A stretch of DNA of 64,000 nucleotides from Methylomicrobium lacus LW14 (GTDB taxonomy: Bacteria > Pseudomonadota > Gammaproteobacteria > Methylococcales > Methylomonadaceae): contig NZ_AZUN01000001.1 in assembly GCF_000527095.1 (NCBI RefSeq), positions 1,922,001 to 1,986,000 of the forward strand, given 5' to 3'. Below are positions 56,421 through 64,000 of the stretch, in pieces (position 1 is the stretch's first letter; each line of letters begins with the position of its first letter). The notes under the pieces were generated by a model, which was not told the origin of the DNA, did no database searches, and worked only from the letters and a program-made list of their open reading frames with translations. The position numbers and the translations under genes were made by a program.

Positions 56421-58094
56421 ATGTATTCTGAAATTTTATTCCGTTTATTTGCCTTCCCGACAAATTCGAATACTGGCGCCAACACAGCCTGCACCTGGCG
56501 CCGGAGCCACCGGCACGGATTGGTTAGCCGCTTTTCACATCCTGCCAAAGCGATTCTGATCATTTTAGGGCTGCTGTCGCCGGCGCTGGCGTTCGCAGCC
56601 GAACAAGCCGCTACGGCAAGCACCGAACAGCCTTTGAACCTGACCCATCATTGGGCAGGCTATATGATCGTGCTGCTATTCACGATCGCTTATATTCTGG
56701 CGATGCTCGAAGAAGTCACCGAGCTGCGCAAATCGAAACCGATGGTGTTTGCGGCCAGCCTGATCTGGGTCATCATTGCGATCGTTTACGCCGGCGGCAG
56801 CATGACCGAAAAAGCGGCCATGGCGTTTCGCACAACGCTGGAAGCCTATGCCGAGCTGTTTTTGTTCATCCTGGTGTCGATGACTTACCTGAATGCGATG
56901 GAAGACCGCGGTGTATTCGAACGCCTCCGGGTCTGGCTATTAAACAAAAACTTCAATTATCGCCAATTGTTCTGGATTACCGGCTTTCTGGCATTCTGGA
57001 TTTCCTCCGCCTGCAACAACCTGACCACGGCCCTGTTGATGGGGTCGGTGATCTTGGCGATGGGTAAGGACAATCAACGCTTCATTACCCTGTCCTGCGT
57101 GAATGTCGTGGTCGCCGCCAATGCCGGCGGCTCATTCAGTCCTTTCGGCGACATCACGACGCTGCTGGTCTGGCAAAAGGGCGTCGTGCCGTTCGGGGAT
57201 TTCTTTTCGTTGCTGGTTCCGGCGCTGATCAATTTCATCGTGCCGGCTGCGATCCTGTACTTCTGGATACCCAAGGCCTGCCCGGTGCCGATCGAGGAAT
57301 CGCAACCGATGCAGCGCGGCGGCATCGTGATCATCTTCCTGTTCATCCTGACCATCATCACCTCGGCCTGTTTCGAAAATTTTCTGCATCTGCCGCCGAC
57401 CGCCGGCATGATGATGGGCTTGACTTACCTGAAGTTCTTTAGCTATTACCTGCAAAAAGTCCCGCCCAGACAAAGCCCGGTCGAAAAAGACGCCGAAGAA
57501 TACGAAACCGAGAAGCAAATCGAACAAGATCTGGCGGTCAAAAATCTGACCGTGGTCAAGGAAGGCTATATCGACTATTTCGGCCCGATGAAAATCATGA
57601 ACCGTATGGAAGAATGGGAACACAAGAGAGAACGGCATTTTGACATGCCCTTTGATGTCTTTTCGAAGGTTGCCAATCTGGAATGGGATACCCTGCTGTT
57701 TTTTTACGGCGTCATGCTCGCGGTCGGCGGCCTGAGTTTTGTCGGCTATCTGGAGCTGACCTCGCAACATCTGTACACCGGCATGAACCCCACCATCGCG
57801 AATATCCTGGTCGGCTTCGCTTCCGCCTTCGTCGATAACGGCACGATCATGCTCGCGGTGTTGACGATGGCGCCGGATATTTCGCAGGGGCAGTGGTTGC
57901 TGGTGACCCTGACAGCCGGCGTCGGCGGCAGCATGCTGGCAGTCGGATCGGCCGCCGGGGTGGGCTTGATGGGGCAGACCAAGGGTCTGTATACCTTCAC
58001 CAGCCATTTAAAATGCACTCCGGCCATCATGCTCGGCTTTTTTGCGAGCATTGCGGCACACTTCCTGATCAATGGCCGTTTTTTTGTAGAGTAA
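56421..58094 (+). CDS. nhaD: Sodium:proton antiporter NhaD
   Basis: A 557-residue NhaD-family Na+/H+ antiporter (arsenite permease/IT superfamily) with about 12 membrane helices. After a signal-like helix (KAILIILGLLSPALAFA) it reads LTHHWAGYMIVLLFTIAYILAMLEE, SSACNNLTTALLMGSVI and NAGGSFSPFGDITTLLVW, all family landmarks. The N-terminal ~35 residues (MYSEILFRLFAFPT...) look unlike the family, so translation may begin at a TTG near 56520 (LVSRFSHPAK). It stands alone downstream of uvrA. Confidence 0.9.
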   Translation: MYSEILFRLFAFPTNSNTGANTACTWRRSHRHGLVSRFSHPAKAILIILGLLSPALAFAAEQAATASTEQPLNLTHHWAGYMIVLLFTIAYILAMLEEVTELRKSKPMVFAASLIWVIIAIVYAGGSMTEKAAMAFRTTLEAYAELFLFILVSMTYLNAMEDRGVFERLRVWLLNKNFNYRQLFWITGFLAFWISSACNNLTTALLMGSVILAMGKDNQRFITLSCVNVVVAANAGGSFSPFGDITTLLVWQKGVVPFGDFFSLLVPALINFIVPAAILYFWIPKACPVPIEESQPMQRGGIVIIFLFILTIITSACFENFLHLPPTAGMMMGLTYLKFFSYYLQKVPPRQSPVEKDAEEYETEKQIEQDLAVKNLTVVKEGYIDYFGPMKIMNRMEEWEHKRERHFDMPFDVFSKVANLEWDTLLFFYGVMLAVGGLSFVGYLELTSQHLYTGMNPTIANILVGFASAFVDNGTIMLAVLTMAPDISQGQWLLVTLTAGVGGSMLAVGSAAGVGLMGQTKGLYTFTSHLKCTPAIMLGFFASIAAHFLINGRFFVE

Positions 58095-58124
58095 GCTCTG
58101 CTCTGTCGGGTTCGGCTAGGGCCG

Positions 58125-58217
58125 CGGTAACTGCTCCTGCGTTACCCTACCTTCTGCATCCATGCAGTCGTCGGTAACTGCTCCTGCGTTACCCTACCTC
58201 CTGCATCCATGCAGTCG
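58125..58217. repeat. Two tandem copies of a 46-bp hairpin repeat
   Basis: CGGTAACTGCTCCTGCGTTA starts both units (58125 and 58172); they differ by one base over 46. Each contains two small stems (GGTAAC/GTTACC and CTGCAT/ATGCAG). The pair is enclosed by GTCGGGTTCG (58105) and CGAACCCGAC (58215). It lies between nhaD and tatA and may end both transcripts. Confidence 0.75.
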
Positions 58218-58230
58218 AACCCGACACGAA

Positions 58231-58440
58231 TCATTCCTCTTTCTTGCGATCGGTCACTTCACCGTCGATCGCCGAACCCGATTCCGTTTCGTCCTTATCG
58301 CTTTCGCCGTCCTTGACCGCCGAGCGGAAATTTTTGATGGCGGCGCCGATGTCAGAACCGGCGTTTCTGAGGCGCTTGGTACCGAACAGAACGACCGCGA
58401 TGCCCAGCACGATCAATAATTTAGTAACACTGATTCCCAT
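58231..58440 (-). CDS. tatA: Twin-arginine translocase TatA/E subunit
   Basis: A 69-residue TatA. I use the ATG at 58440 because AAGGTG stands six bases upstream; a GTG at 58449 adds three residues. The N-terminal helix VTKLLIVLGIAVVLFGTKRL is followed by the hinge and amphipathic RNAGSDIGAAIKNFRSAVK and an acidic tail. It forms the pore-like part of the Tat export system for folded proteins. No tatB or tatC lies nearby. Tat-type signals in this window (dienelactone hydrolase, 44147-44575) could depend on it. Confidence 0.92.
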   Translation of the reverse strand: MGISVTKLLIVLGIAVVLFGTKRLRNAGSDIGAAIKNFRSAVKDGESDKDETESGSAIDGEVTDRKKEE

Positions 58441-58561
58441 CTTGAACACCTTCGTTAAATTGACAAGTCATCCACGATCCCCGGGCGAGCCGCCTGTTCG
58501 CGGCACGTCCCCGTGAATCGTTTCCGTTTTATTTTACCGCATCGACCATTAATCGCGTTTT

Positions 58562-59623
58562 CTATTCGTCCTGCCGCTGTTGCTTGATCCAGGCCTGCCA
58601 GACCGACAGCAGCACCGCCAGAATCACTGGCCCCAAAAACAAGCCGATCGGACCGAACGCGGACAAGCCGCCGAGCACGCCGAACATCACGATCAGGAAA
58701 GGTACGCGGCTGGCGCCGCTGATCACCAACGGACGGATCACATTATCGACCGTGCTAACGACCAGAAAGCCCCACGCCAAAAGGCCCAGCCCCTGCCAGA
58801 GTTGGTCGGCGGCGATCAATCCAACCCCCAACGGCACCCAGACCAGCGTCGCGCCCATCGGCACCAGCGCCAAGAGCGCGGTCACCGCACCGAACATCAC
58901 CGGCGCCCTGACGCCGGAAAAAGCATAACCGAGGCCTGCCAGGATGCCCTGCCCCAATGCCGCCAGCACCAAACCATAGACGACCGCACGGGTCGTATAA
59001 CCGGCCGCCTGCAGATACACATGCTGGTATTTGCCGAGAAAGCGGACCAGGCCCTGGTGCAGTTGCTGGACCGCCTGATCGCCGTCGCGGAAGCAAAAAA
59101 ACAGCATCACCAGCATCAGGCAGAGCTTCAGCACATATTGACCGATGCCGCCGATAAACTGGGCCGCTTCGCCGAGCCATTGCTGTGCCCATGCGGAGAT
59201 CTGCGCGGCCATACCGGCCCGATCGCCGATCCACTGATCCAGTTGTTCCTGCAGATAGGGGCCGAGCCAGGGTATTTTGACCAGAAATGCGGGCAACCGG
59301 TAAGCGGGGTCCTGAAGATTGTTCACGACCGCCTGGTACGCCAGCTTGATTTCGCCCTGCAGCAGATCGGCAAGCCCGTACAGCGCGAGCAGAATGACCG
59401 CCGAAATGATACTCGACATGACCGCGGCGCTCAGCGTGTTGCGATGATCGAGCCTCCGCCGAAGCCAACGGTAGGGCGGCCACATCACATAGGTAACGAT
59501 CAGGGCCCAGGCGATCGTCTGCAAAAACTCGCGCAGCACCAGGTAACCCAGCCACACGAGACCGGTCAGCAAAATGCCCGGTATCAGGAAGCGGGTCGGC
59601 TTGTCGGGCAGCAAAGCATTCAT
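58562..59623 (-). CDS. AI-2E family transporter
   Basis: A 353-residue membrane protein of the AI-2E/PerM/UPF0118 family. It has paired helices near the start (LIPGILLTGLVWLGYLVLREFLQTIAWALIVTYVMWP), a central periplasmic helix region, and a C-terminal half with ARVP-like SRVPFLIVMFGVLGGLSAFGP (family signature) and LFLGPVILAVLL. Members export autoinducer-2 or act as Na+(Li+)/H+ antiporters, so the substrate is not certain. It starts 16 bases after the CNNM/CorC gene stop. Confidence 0.88.
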   Translation of the reverse strand: MNALLPDKPTRFLIPGILLTGLVWLGYLVLREFLQTIAWALIVTYVMWPPYRWLRRRLDHRNTLSAAVMSSIISAVILLALYGLADLLQGEIKLAYQAVVNNLQDPAYRLPAFLVKIPWLGPYLQEQLDQWIGDRAGMAAQISAWAQQWLGEAAQFIGGIGQYVLKLCLMLVMLFFCFRDGDQAVQQLHQGLVRFLGKYQHVYLQAAGYTTRAVVYGLVLAALGQGILAGLGYAFSGVRAPVMFGAVTALLALVPMGATLVWVPLGVGLIAADQLWQGLGLLAWGFLVVSTVDNVIRPLVISGASRVPFLIVMFGVLGGLSAFGPIGLFLGPVILAVLLSVWQAWIKQQRQDE

Positions 59624-59639
59624 CGCTGAATTGCCGGCT

Positions 59640-60995
59640 TCATTCCGGCGGATGCTCGAGGCTGTCCGGCGTATTCGGAAAAATATGGATGTGTAGGATA
59701 CGCGACTCCTGCATTTCGTCGATTACCACATCGAACTGGCGGAATTCGACTTGCTGGCCTTCGACCGGAATATCGCCGAGTTTGGCCAGAATCAGTCCGC
59801 CGACCGACACCTCGTTGTCGAGTTCGAGTTCCTCGTTTTCGATATCGATGCCCAAAATCCGTTCGAGCGAAAAAATCGCCAGGCTGCCTTTCGCGATAAT
59901 CGAGCCGTCGTCGAGCCTTGTCCATTCGGCGGCGCCCGGGCGGAATTCGTCGTGAATCTCGCCGACCATCGCGCTCAGTAGATTGTCCAGCGTGATGAAA
60001 CCCTGCGGCATGCGGTTTTTCTGGCCGACGATAGCGAAATGCGCGGCGCCGGCGCGGAAATCACGGAACAATTCTAGCGCCGGCGCATGCGCGGAAACAT
60101 AGTGCACGGGACGGAGATATTGGTGCAGGTCGTCGATCGTCTTGCCCTCTTGCTGCGCGAAAAATAAATCCTTCAAATGAATCACGCCGAGCACATCGAC
60201 GCCGTTCACATCGAAATAAGGATAGCGGCTGAAACGCTTGTCACAGACCGCCCGCAGATTGTCGTCCAGACTCATCTTCGCATGCAGAGCGACCAGTTCG
60301 TGCAGGGGGCGCATCAAATCGGAAACCTGCAATTCGCTGAAATCGAGCGTGCTCGCCAGAACATTCCATTCGTCCTGGGTAAACATGCCGCTTTGGCGGT
60401 TGCCGCGTAAGATCAGCTTCAGTTCCTCGGCGGTATAATACGGATCGTGGCCGTGCATCTGTTTGATGCCGAACAGCCGCAAGGTCAGATTCGCGCTGGC
60501 ATTCAACATCCAAATCGCCGGATACATCAGCAGGTAAAAGCCGTAGAGCGGCGCGGCGCTGATCAGCCCGGTCTTTTCGGGACTCCTGATCGCGAGCGAC
60601 TTCGGCGCCAGTTCGCCGACGACGATATGCAAAAACGAAATGACCGAAAACGCGATCAGGAAAGCAATGCTGTGCAGCAACTCCGGCGAATGGATACCCA
60701 GACGGCTCAGCGCCGGCGCGATCAGTTCGGCGAAGGCGGGCTCGCCGATCCAGCCGAGGCCGAGCGACGCGAGCGTAATGCCGAGCTGGCAGGCGGACAA
60801 ATAGGTATCCAGCCGCGTATGGACCTTCGCGAGCATGCGCCCCTGCCAGCCTTGCGTCTTCTCAATCGCGCGAATGCGCGTCGGACGCAGCCTGACCAGA
60901 CCGAACTCCGCCGCCACGAAAAAACCGTTCAGAGCGACGAGCAAAATGGCGATTGCAATCAACAACAGATTATTCATAGTCGGATAAAAACTCAT
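59640..60995 (-). CDS. CNNM/CorC family transporter-associated protein
   Basis: A 451-residue protein of the HlyC/CorC (CNNM) family. It has an N-terminal DUF21 membrane domain (LLIAIAILLVALNGFFVAAEFGLVRLRPTR, HIVVGELAPKSLAI), a CBS pair (about 215-335, VSDLMRPLHELVAL, FRAGAAHFAIVGQKNRMPQG) and a C-terminal transporter-associated domain (VSVGGLILAKLGDIPVEGQQ). Such proteins move or sense divalent cations, mainly Mg2+. An ATG at 60977 (MNNLLLIA) is an equal start candidate. It is probably co-transcribed with the AI-2E gene. Confidence 0.9.
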   Translation of the reverse strand: MSFYPTMNNLLLIAIAILLVALNGFFVAAEFGLVRLRPTRIRAIEKTQGWQGRMLAKVHTRLDTYLSACQLGITLASLGLGWIGEPAFAELIAPALSRLGIHSPELLHSIAFLIAFSVISFLHIVVGELAPKSLAIRSPEKTGLISAAPLYGFYLLMYPAIWMLNASANLTLRLFGIKQMHGHDPYYTAEELKLILRGNRQSGMFTQDEWNVLASTLDFSELQVSDLMRPLHELVALHAKMSLDDNLRAVCDKRFSRYPYFDVNGVDVLGVIHLKDLFFAQQEGKTIDDLHQYLRPVHYVSAHAPALELFRDFRAGAAHFAIVGQKNRMPQGFITLDNLLSAMVGEIHDEFRPGAAEWTRLDDGSIIAKGSLAIFSLERILGIDIENEELELDNEVSVGGLILAKLGDIPVEGQQVEFRQFDVVIDEMQESRILHIHIFPNTPDSLEHPPE

Positions 60996-61384
60996 TCCGA
61001 GTTTTTCAGGATGCCGCCTTCGATCAATCGATGCGCAAGCGGCTTGGGGTTCGGATCAAGGCGAGCGGCGTCCCGCCATGATAGTAAAATGGATGATCTA
61101 TTGACACGCGCGGCAAATCCCGAGCGTTCAATATTTTAAAAAACCTTAATAGTGTTCGGATTATAATAAACCCTACGGCCAAATGCGAGGCCTCAGTCGA
61201 AAAGCATCCCGATTCGGTATGGATTAAAATATGCCGGTCTTGCTTGCGTCCGACAGAAACTCGCATCCAACCCCTTTCGCATGACTATCCGCCCATGATT
61301 AAACCAGCACGCGGCGATTTTGCTCCGACAAGTTTTACAGCAAAATCCACGCCCGACCAACATTGCTCAACATTGAATTCCGGC
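60996..61384. other. Divergent intergenic region between CNNM gene and apbE
   Basis: About 390 bases. A TTATAAT box near 61156 is a possible -10 for apbE, but I see no matching -35. The apbE frame stays open upstream to 61244 without lipobox-compatible sequence, so I treat it as non-coding. Nothing else is seen. Confidence 0.4.
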
Positions 61385-62413
61385 ATGACTACGCCCGTCT
61401 TGTCCCGCATCGCCGCGGCGCTTGCGTTCGTCGCGCTTGCCGGCTGCACGAAAGCACCGTCCGTGCAGCAACTGAAAGGCTTCGCGCAAGGCACCAGTTA
61501 CCATATCAGTTACTGGTCCGCCGCTCCGATCGATGCGCCAGCGGTCAAAAAAGCGGTCGACAACGAATTCGCCGTGATCGACAAGCTGCTTTCGAATTAC
61601 CGGCCCGATTCGGTGATCGAATCGTTTAATAGCAACGCCGCGATAGACAGCCAGGAAGTCGGCCCCGAAATCGTGCAGCTGGTCAGAATCGCGGAAACCG
61701 TGTATCAGGCTTCAGAAGGCTGTTATGATCTGACGATCAAGCCCTTATTCACGCTCTGGGGCTTTGACGGCGAAACGCCTTCGCTTCCGAACGACAAAGC
61801 GATTGCCGATACGTTGAAGCAGATCGGCATGCCGCAACTGACCGTCGTTGACGATACCCATCTGAGCAAAAAACACGCCGCGTTAAAAGTCGATCTGTCA
61901 TCGATCGCACAAGGCTATAGCGTCGAAAGCCTCAGCCGCGTACTCGAGAAACGCGGCATCACCGATTATATGGTCGAGATCGGCGGCGAGCTGAAAACCC
62001 GCGGCCAGAAGCCGGACCAGACCGCCTGGCGCATCGCGATCGAAAAGCCGCTGCCCGGCGAACACAAGCTGCATAAAATCCTGGCGATGCCGAAGGACGC
62101 GCCGCTCGCGATCATGACCTCGGGCACCTACCGGCATTTTTTCGAGGCGAACGGCCAGCGCTACGGCCATATCCTGGATGCGCGCAGCGGCCGTCCGGTC
62201 ACGCATGATCTGGTCGGGGTGACCGTCGCGCATGCCGATCCGACCATCGCCGACGCCTGGTCCACCGCGCTCTTGTGCCTCGGCCAGGAACAGGGACTTA
62301 AATTGGCGAATGCCGAACATCTTGCCGCGCTGTTCATCCGGCTGCAAAACGATCAATTGCTCGAAACCCGCAGCGAAGCGTTCGAGCGTTTAAACATTCT
62401 CACCCATCCATAA
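61385..62413 (+). CDS. apbE: FAD:protein FMN transferase ApbE
   Basis: A 342-residue lipoprotein that attaches FMN to Thr/Ser of target proteins such as Rnf/Nqr subunits. I start at the ATG at 61385 because it places a lipobox at ALAGC near residue 20. Core motifs: GTSYHISYW, SNYRPDSVIESFN, LFTLWGFDG, KVDLSSIAQGYSVE, IGGELKTRG (FAD/Mg site) and IMTSGTYRHFFEANGQRYGHILDARSGRP. All are intact. It lies 26 bases before the RND-like gene. Confidence 0.93.
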   Translation: MTTPVLSRIAAALAFVALAGCTKAPSVQQLKGFAQGTSYHISYWSAAPIDAPAVKKAVDNEFAVIDKLLSNYRPDSVIESFNSNAAIDSQEVGPEIVQLVRIAETVYQASEGCYDLTIKPLFTLWGFDGETPSLPNDKAIADTLKQIGMPQLTVVDDTHLSKKHAALKVDLSSIAQGYSVESLSRVLEKRGITDYMVEIGGELKTRGQKPDQTAWRIAIEKPLPGEHKLHKILAMPKDAPLAIMTSGTYRHFFEANGQRYGHILDARSGRPVTHDLVGVTVAHADPTIADAWSTALLCLGQEQGLKLANAEHLAALFIRLQNDQLLETRSEAFERLNILTHP

Positions 62414-62439
62414 TTGCCTGGATCTAGGATTACTGCTTC

Positions 62440-64000
62440 ATGTCTTCTGTTAATAGCGTACAACACATCATCGCGTCGGTCGGAAACCGCATCCTCGGCA
62501 ATCCGTTCAAAGCCTTCCTGATCATCTGCCTGCTGGTGGGAGGGACCATACAATACACGGCCAACCATTTGAGCATCAATACCGATACGGCCGAACTGAT
62601 CGCGCCCGACGCACCGTTTCAACAAAACCGGCGCAAGTTCGAACAGGCCTTTTCGAAGGATTTGCATACGCTGTTGCTGGTGGTCGAGTCGGACACGCCC
62701 GAACTGACCAAATCGGCGACCAAACGCCTGGGCCGTTTGCTCGCCGCGGACAAAACCAATTTCGATTCGGTCTATGTGCCGAACGACAATGAGTATTTCC
62801 ACCGCAACGGCCTGCTCTATCTCGAACAGGACGATCTGCAAACCTTGTCGAACAGCCTGTCGCAGGCGCAGCCTTTCATCGGCCGGATTTCGAAGGAACC
62901 GAATCTGACCGGCTTTTTTTCGATCCTCGAAGATGCGCTGACCTCCGCGAACAAGGATCAAAGCGTGCCGATCGACTTGACGTCGCTGGTCGATAAAATC
63001 AATGTCGCCCTGCATAAGCGGATCAACGGCCAGAACAGCCTGCTGTCCTGGGAAAACCTGATCGCCGAACAAAAAATCACCCAGGCGAGCGCAAACAAAG
63101 GCTTCATCAATGTGCTGCCGAAGTTCGATTACAGCTCGATACGGCCGGCCGAAAACGCGATCGAAGCGATCCGGAAAGCCGCCGTCACGATTCAGGAACC
63201 GAATCTGCCCGCGGTCAAAGTCTGGGTCACCGGCGAAGTCGGCCTGGAAGATGACGAACTCTTAGGCATGAGCACCGGCACCTTCAATGCGAGTATTTTC
63301 TCGGTGGTGCTGGTTTTCGTGATCCTGCTGAAAGCCTACCATTCGCTCGCGTTGACCTTGACGACCCTGTTCACGCTCGCCTTGGGCATGGTGTTTTGCG
63401 CCGGCTTTGCCGCATTTTCGGTCAAGGAACTGAATCTGATTTCGGTCGCGTTCGCGGTTTCGAATATCGGTCTCGGCGTCGAATATGCGATCCATTTCTG
63501 CTTGCGCTACCGCGACAACCTGCTCCATCATGTCGACAGAGTCCGCGCGATTCGCAGCACCCTAATAAGCACCAGCCCATCCCTATTGTTATGCGCCGGC
63601 ACCACCGCGATCGGGCTGTATGCGTTCATTCCGACCGATTATAAGGGGGTCTCCGAGCTGGGCCTTTTGGCCGGCACCAGCTTGTTCATCTGCTTGCTGG
63701 TCACGCTGACCGTATTGCCGCTGCTGCTCAAATTCGTGCCGGTGTCGGTGCCGAAAGACGCCGATACGTCGCACCCGCTACTGGCGACCCTGGCGGAAAA
63801 ATTCGCCCATCTGACCTTGCATTTCGCAAAACCGATTGCGATCGGCACCGTGGTATTTAGCGTGCTGTCGATCATTCTGGTTTTCAATGTGAAGACCGAC
63901 TTCAATCCGCTGAACCTCCGCGATCCGAAAACCGAGTCGGTGATCGCGTTCAAGAGCCTGATGAAGGACAAGGACACCTCGCCGATGACCCTGACGGTCC
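62440..64000 (+). CDS. hpnN: MMPL/RND family transporter, likely HpnN (partial)
   Basis: The frame is open from the ATG at 62440 to the window end, so only about 520 N-terminal residues are visible. It starts MSSVNSVQHIIASVGNRILG; one membrane helix (about 25-42, KAFLIICLLVGGTIQYTANH) is followed by a large periplasmic loop with LSINTDTAELIAPDAPFQQN, then helices grouped near 285-440 (FNASIFSVVLVFVILLKAYH, LISVAFAVSNIGLGVEYAIH) and an eighth helix near 465. The GLGVEYAIHF segment and the TDTAELI opening fit hopanoid transporter HpnN, which moves hopanoids to the outer membrane. Without the C-terminal half other MMPL transporters remain possible. Confidence 0.7.
   Translation, partial: MSSVNSVQHIIASVGNRILGNPFKAFLIICLLVGGTIQYTANHLSINTDTAELIAPDAPFQQNRRKFEQAFSKDLHTLLLVVESDTPELTKSATKRLGRLLAADKTNFDSVYVPNDNEYFHRNGLLYLEQDDLQTLSNSLSQAQPFIGRISKEPNLTGFFSILEDALTSANKDQSVPIDLTSLVDKINVALHKRINGQNSLLSWENLIAEQKITQASANKGFINVLPKFDYSSIRPAENAIEAIRKAAVTIQEPNLPAVKVWVTGEVGLEDDELLGMSTGTFNASIFSVVLVFVILLKAYHSLALTLTTLFTLALGMVFCAGFAAFSVKELNLISVAFAVSNIGLGVEYAIHFCLRYRDNLLHHVDRVRAIRSTLISTSPSLLLCAGTTAIGLYAFIPTDYKGVSELGLLAGTSLFICLLVTLTVLPLLLKFVPVSVPKDADTSHPLLATLAEKFAHLTLHFAKPIAIGTVVFSVLSIILVFNVKTDFNPLNLRDPKTESVIAFKSLMKDKDTSPMTLTV

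Overview
The window comes from a gammaproteobacterial chromosome. The hfq-hflX-hflK-hflC-hisZ-purA block, an MdtABC-type efflux operon, RlmJ, NhaD, a C-terminal-CxxCH cytochrome c' and, at the right edge, a likely hopanoid-associated HpnN transporter together suggest a methanotroph-like member of Methylococcales. That placement is an inference, not something the sequence proves. Most of the window is GC-rich. The first ~800 bases are clearly AT-rich and look acquired.

Layout. 1-5440 is an accessory end: a partial membrane protein, a DUF2971 protein with a zinc ribbon, and a complete recombinase-in-trio (RIT) element of three overlapping tyrosine recombinases bounded by 32-bp inverted repeats. 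5743-17247 holds a lipoprotein metallo-beta-lactamase-fold hydrolase, then a TetR regulator and a tripartite RND efflux operon (adaptor, two RND pumps, outer-membrane factor). 17248-22442 is a scrambled segment: a MITE-like repeat, an N-terminally truncated Fic gene, a large PAS histidine kinase with an ethylene-receptor-type copper-binding membrane domain, and a broken esterase gene. 22443-26849 carries tonB-exbB-exbD, a dienelactone-hydrolase-like protein, cytochrome b561 and cytochrome c', with two more MITE copies. An IS66 remnant and a small secreted helix-hairpin-helix protein follow.

27963-36723 (minus strand) is housekeeping: galU, purA, hisZ, hflC, hflK, hflX, hfq and an esterase. 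37092-40643 (minus) is a compact five-gene operon: a FimV-C-terminus-like TPR protein, a degenerate receiver protein, a Ras-like small GTPase, a roadblock-like protein with a winged helix, and a roadblock/LC7 protein. It resembles an MglA/MglB-type switch of unknown output. 40843-43018 has rlmJ, a DUF155 membrane protein and a small secreted protein.

43309-52920 (minus) is the most unusual region. A 2147-residue exported protein made of FDGSDVG repeats, cadherin/Ig-like domains and a beta-helix is followed by three tandem phage-tail-collar proteins, a Tat-signal DUF6916-like protein, a GNAT acetyltransferase and a second DUF6916-like protein. No sheath, tube or baseplate gene is present, so it looks like a stand-alone surface or adhesion system. 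53454-64000 returns to core genes: uvrA, nhaD, an orphan tatA, an AI-2E-family permease, a CNNM/CorC protein, apbE and the partial hpnN-like gene.
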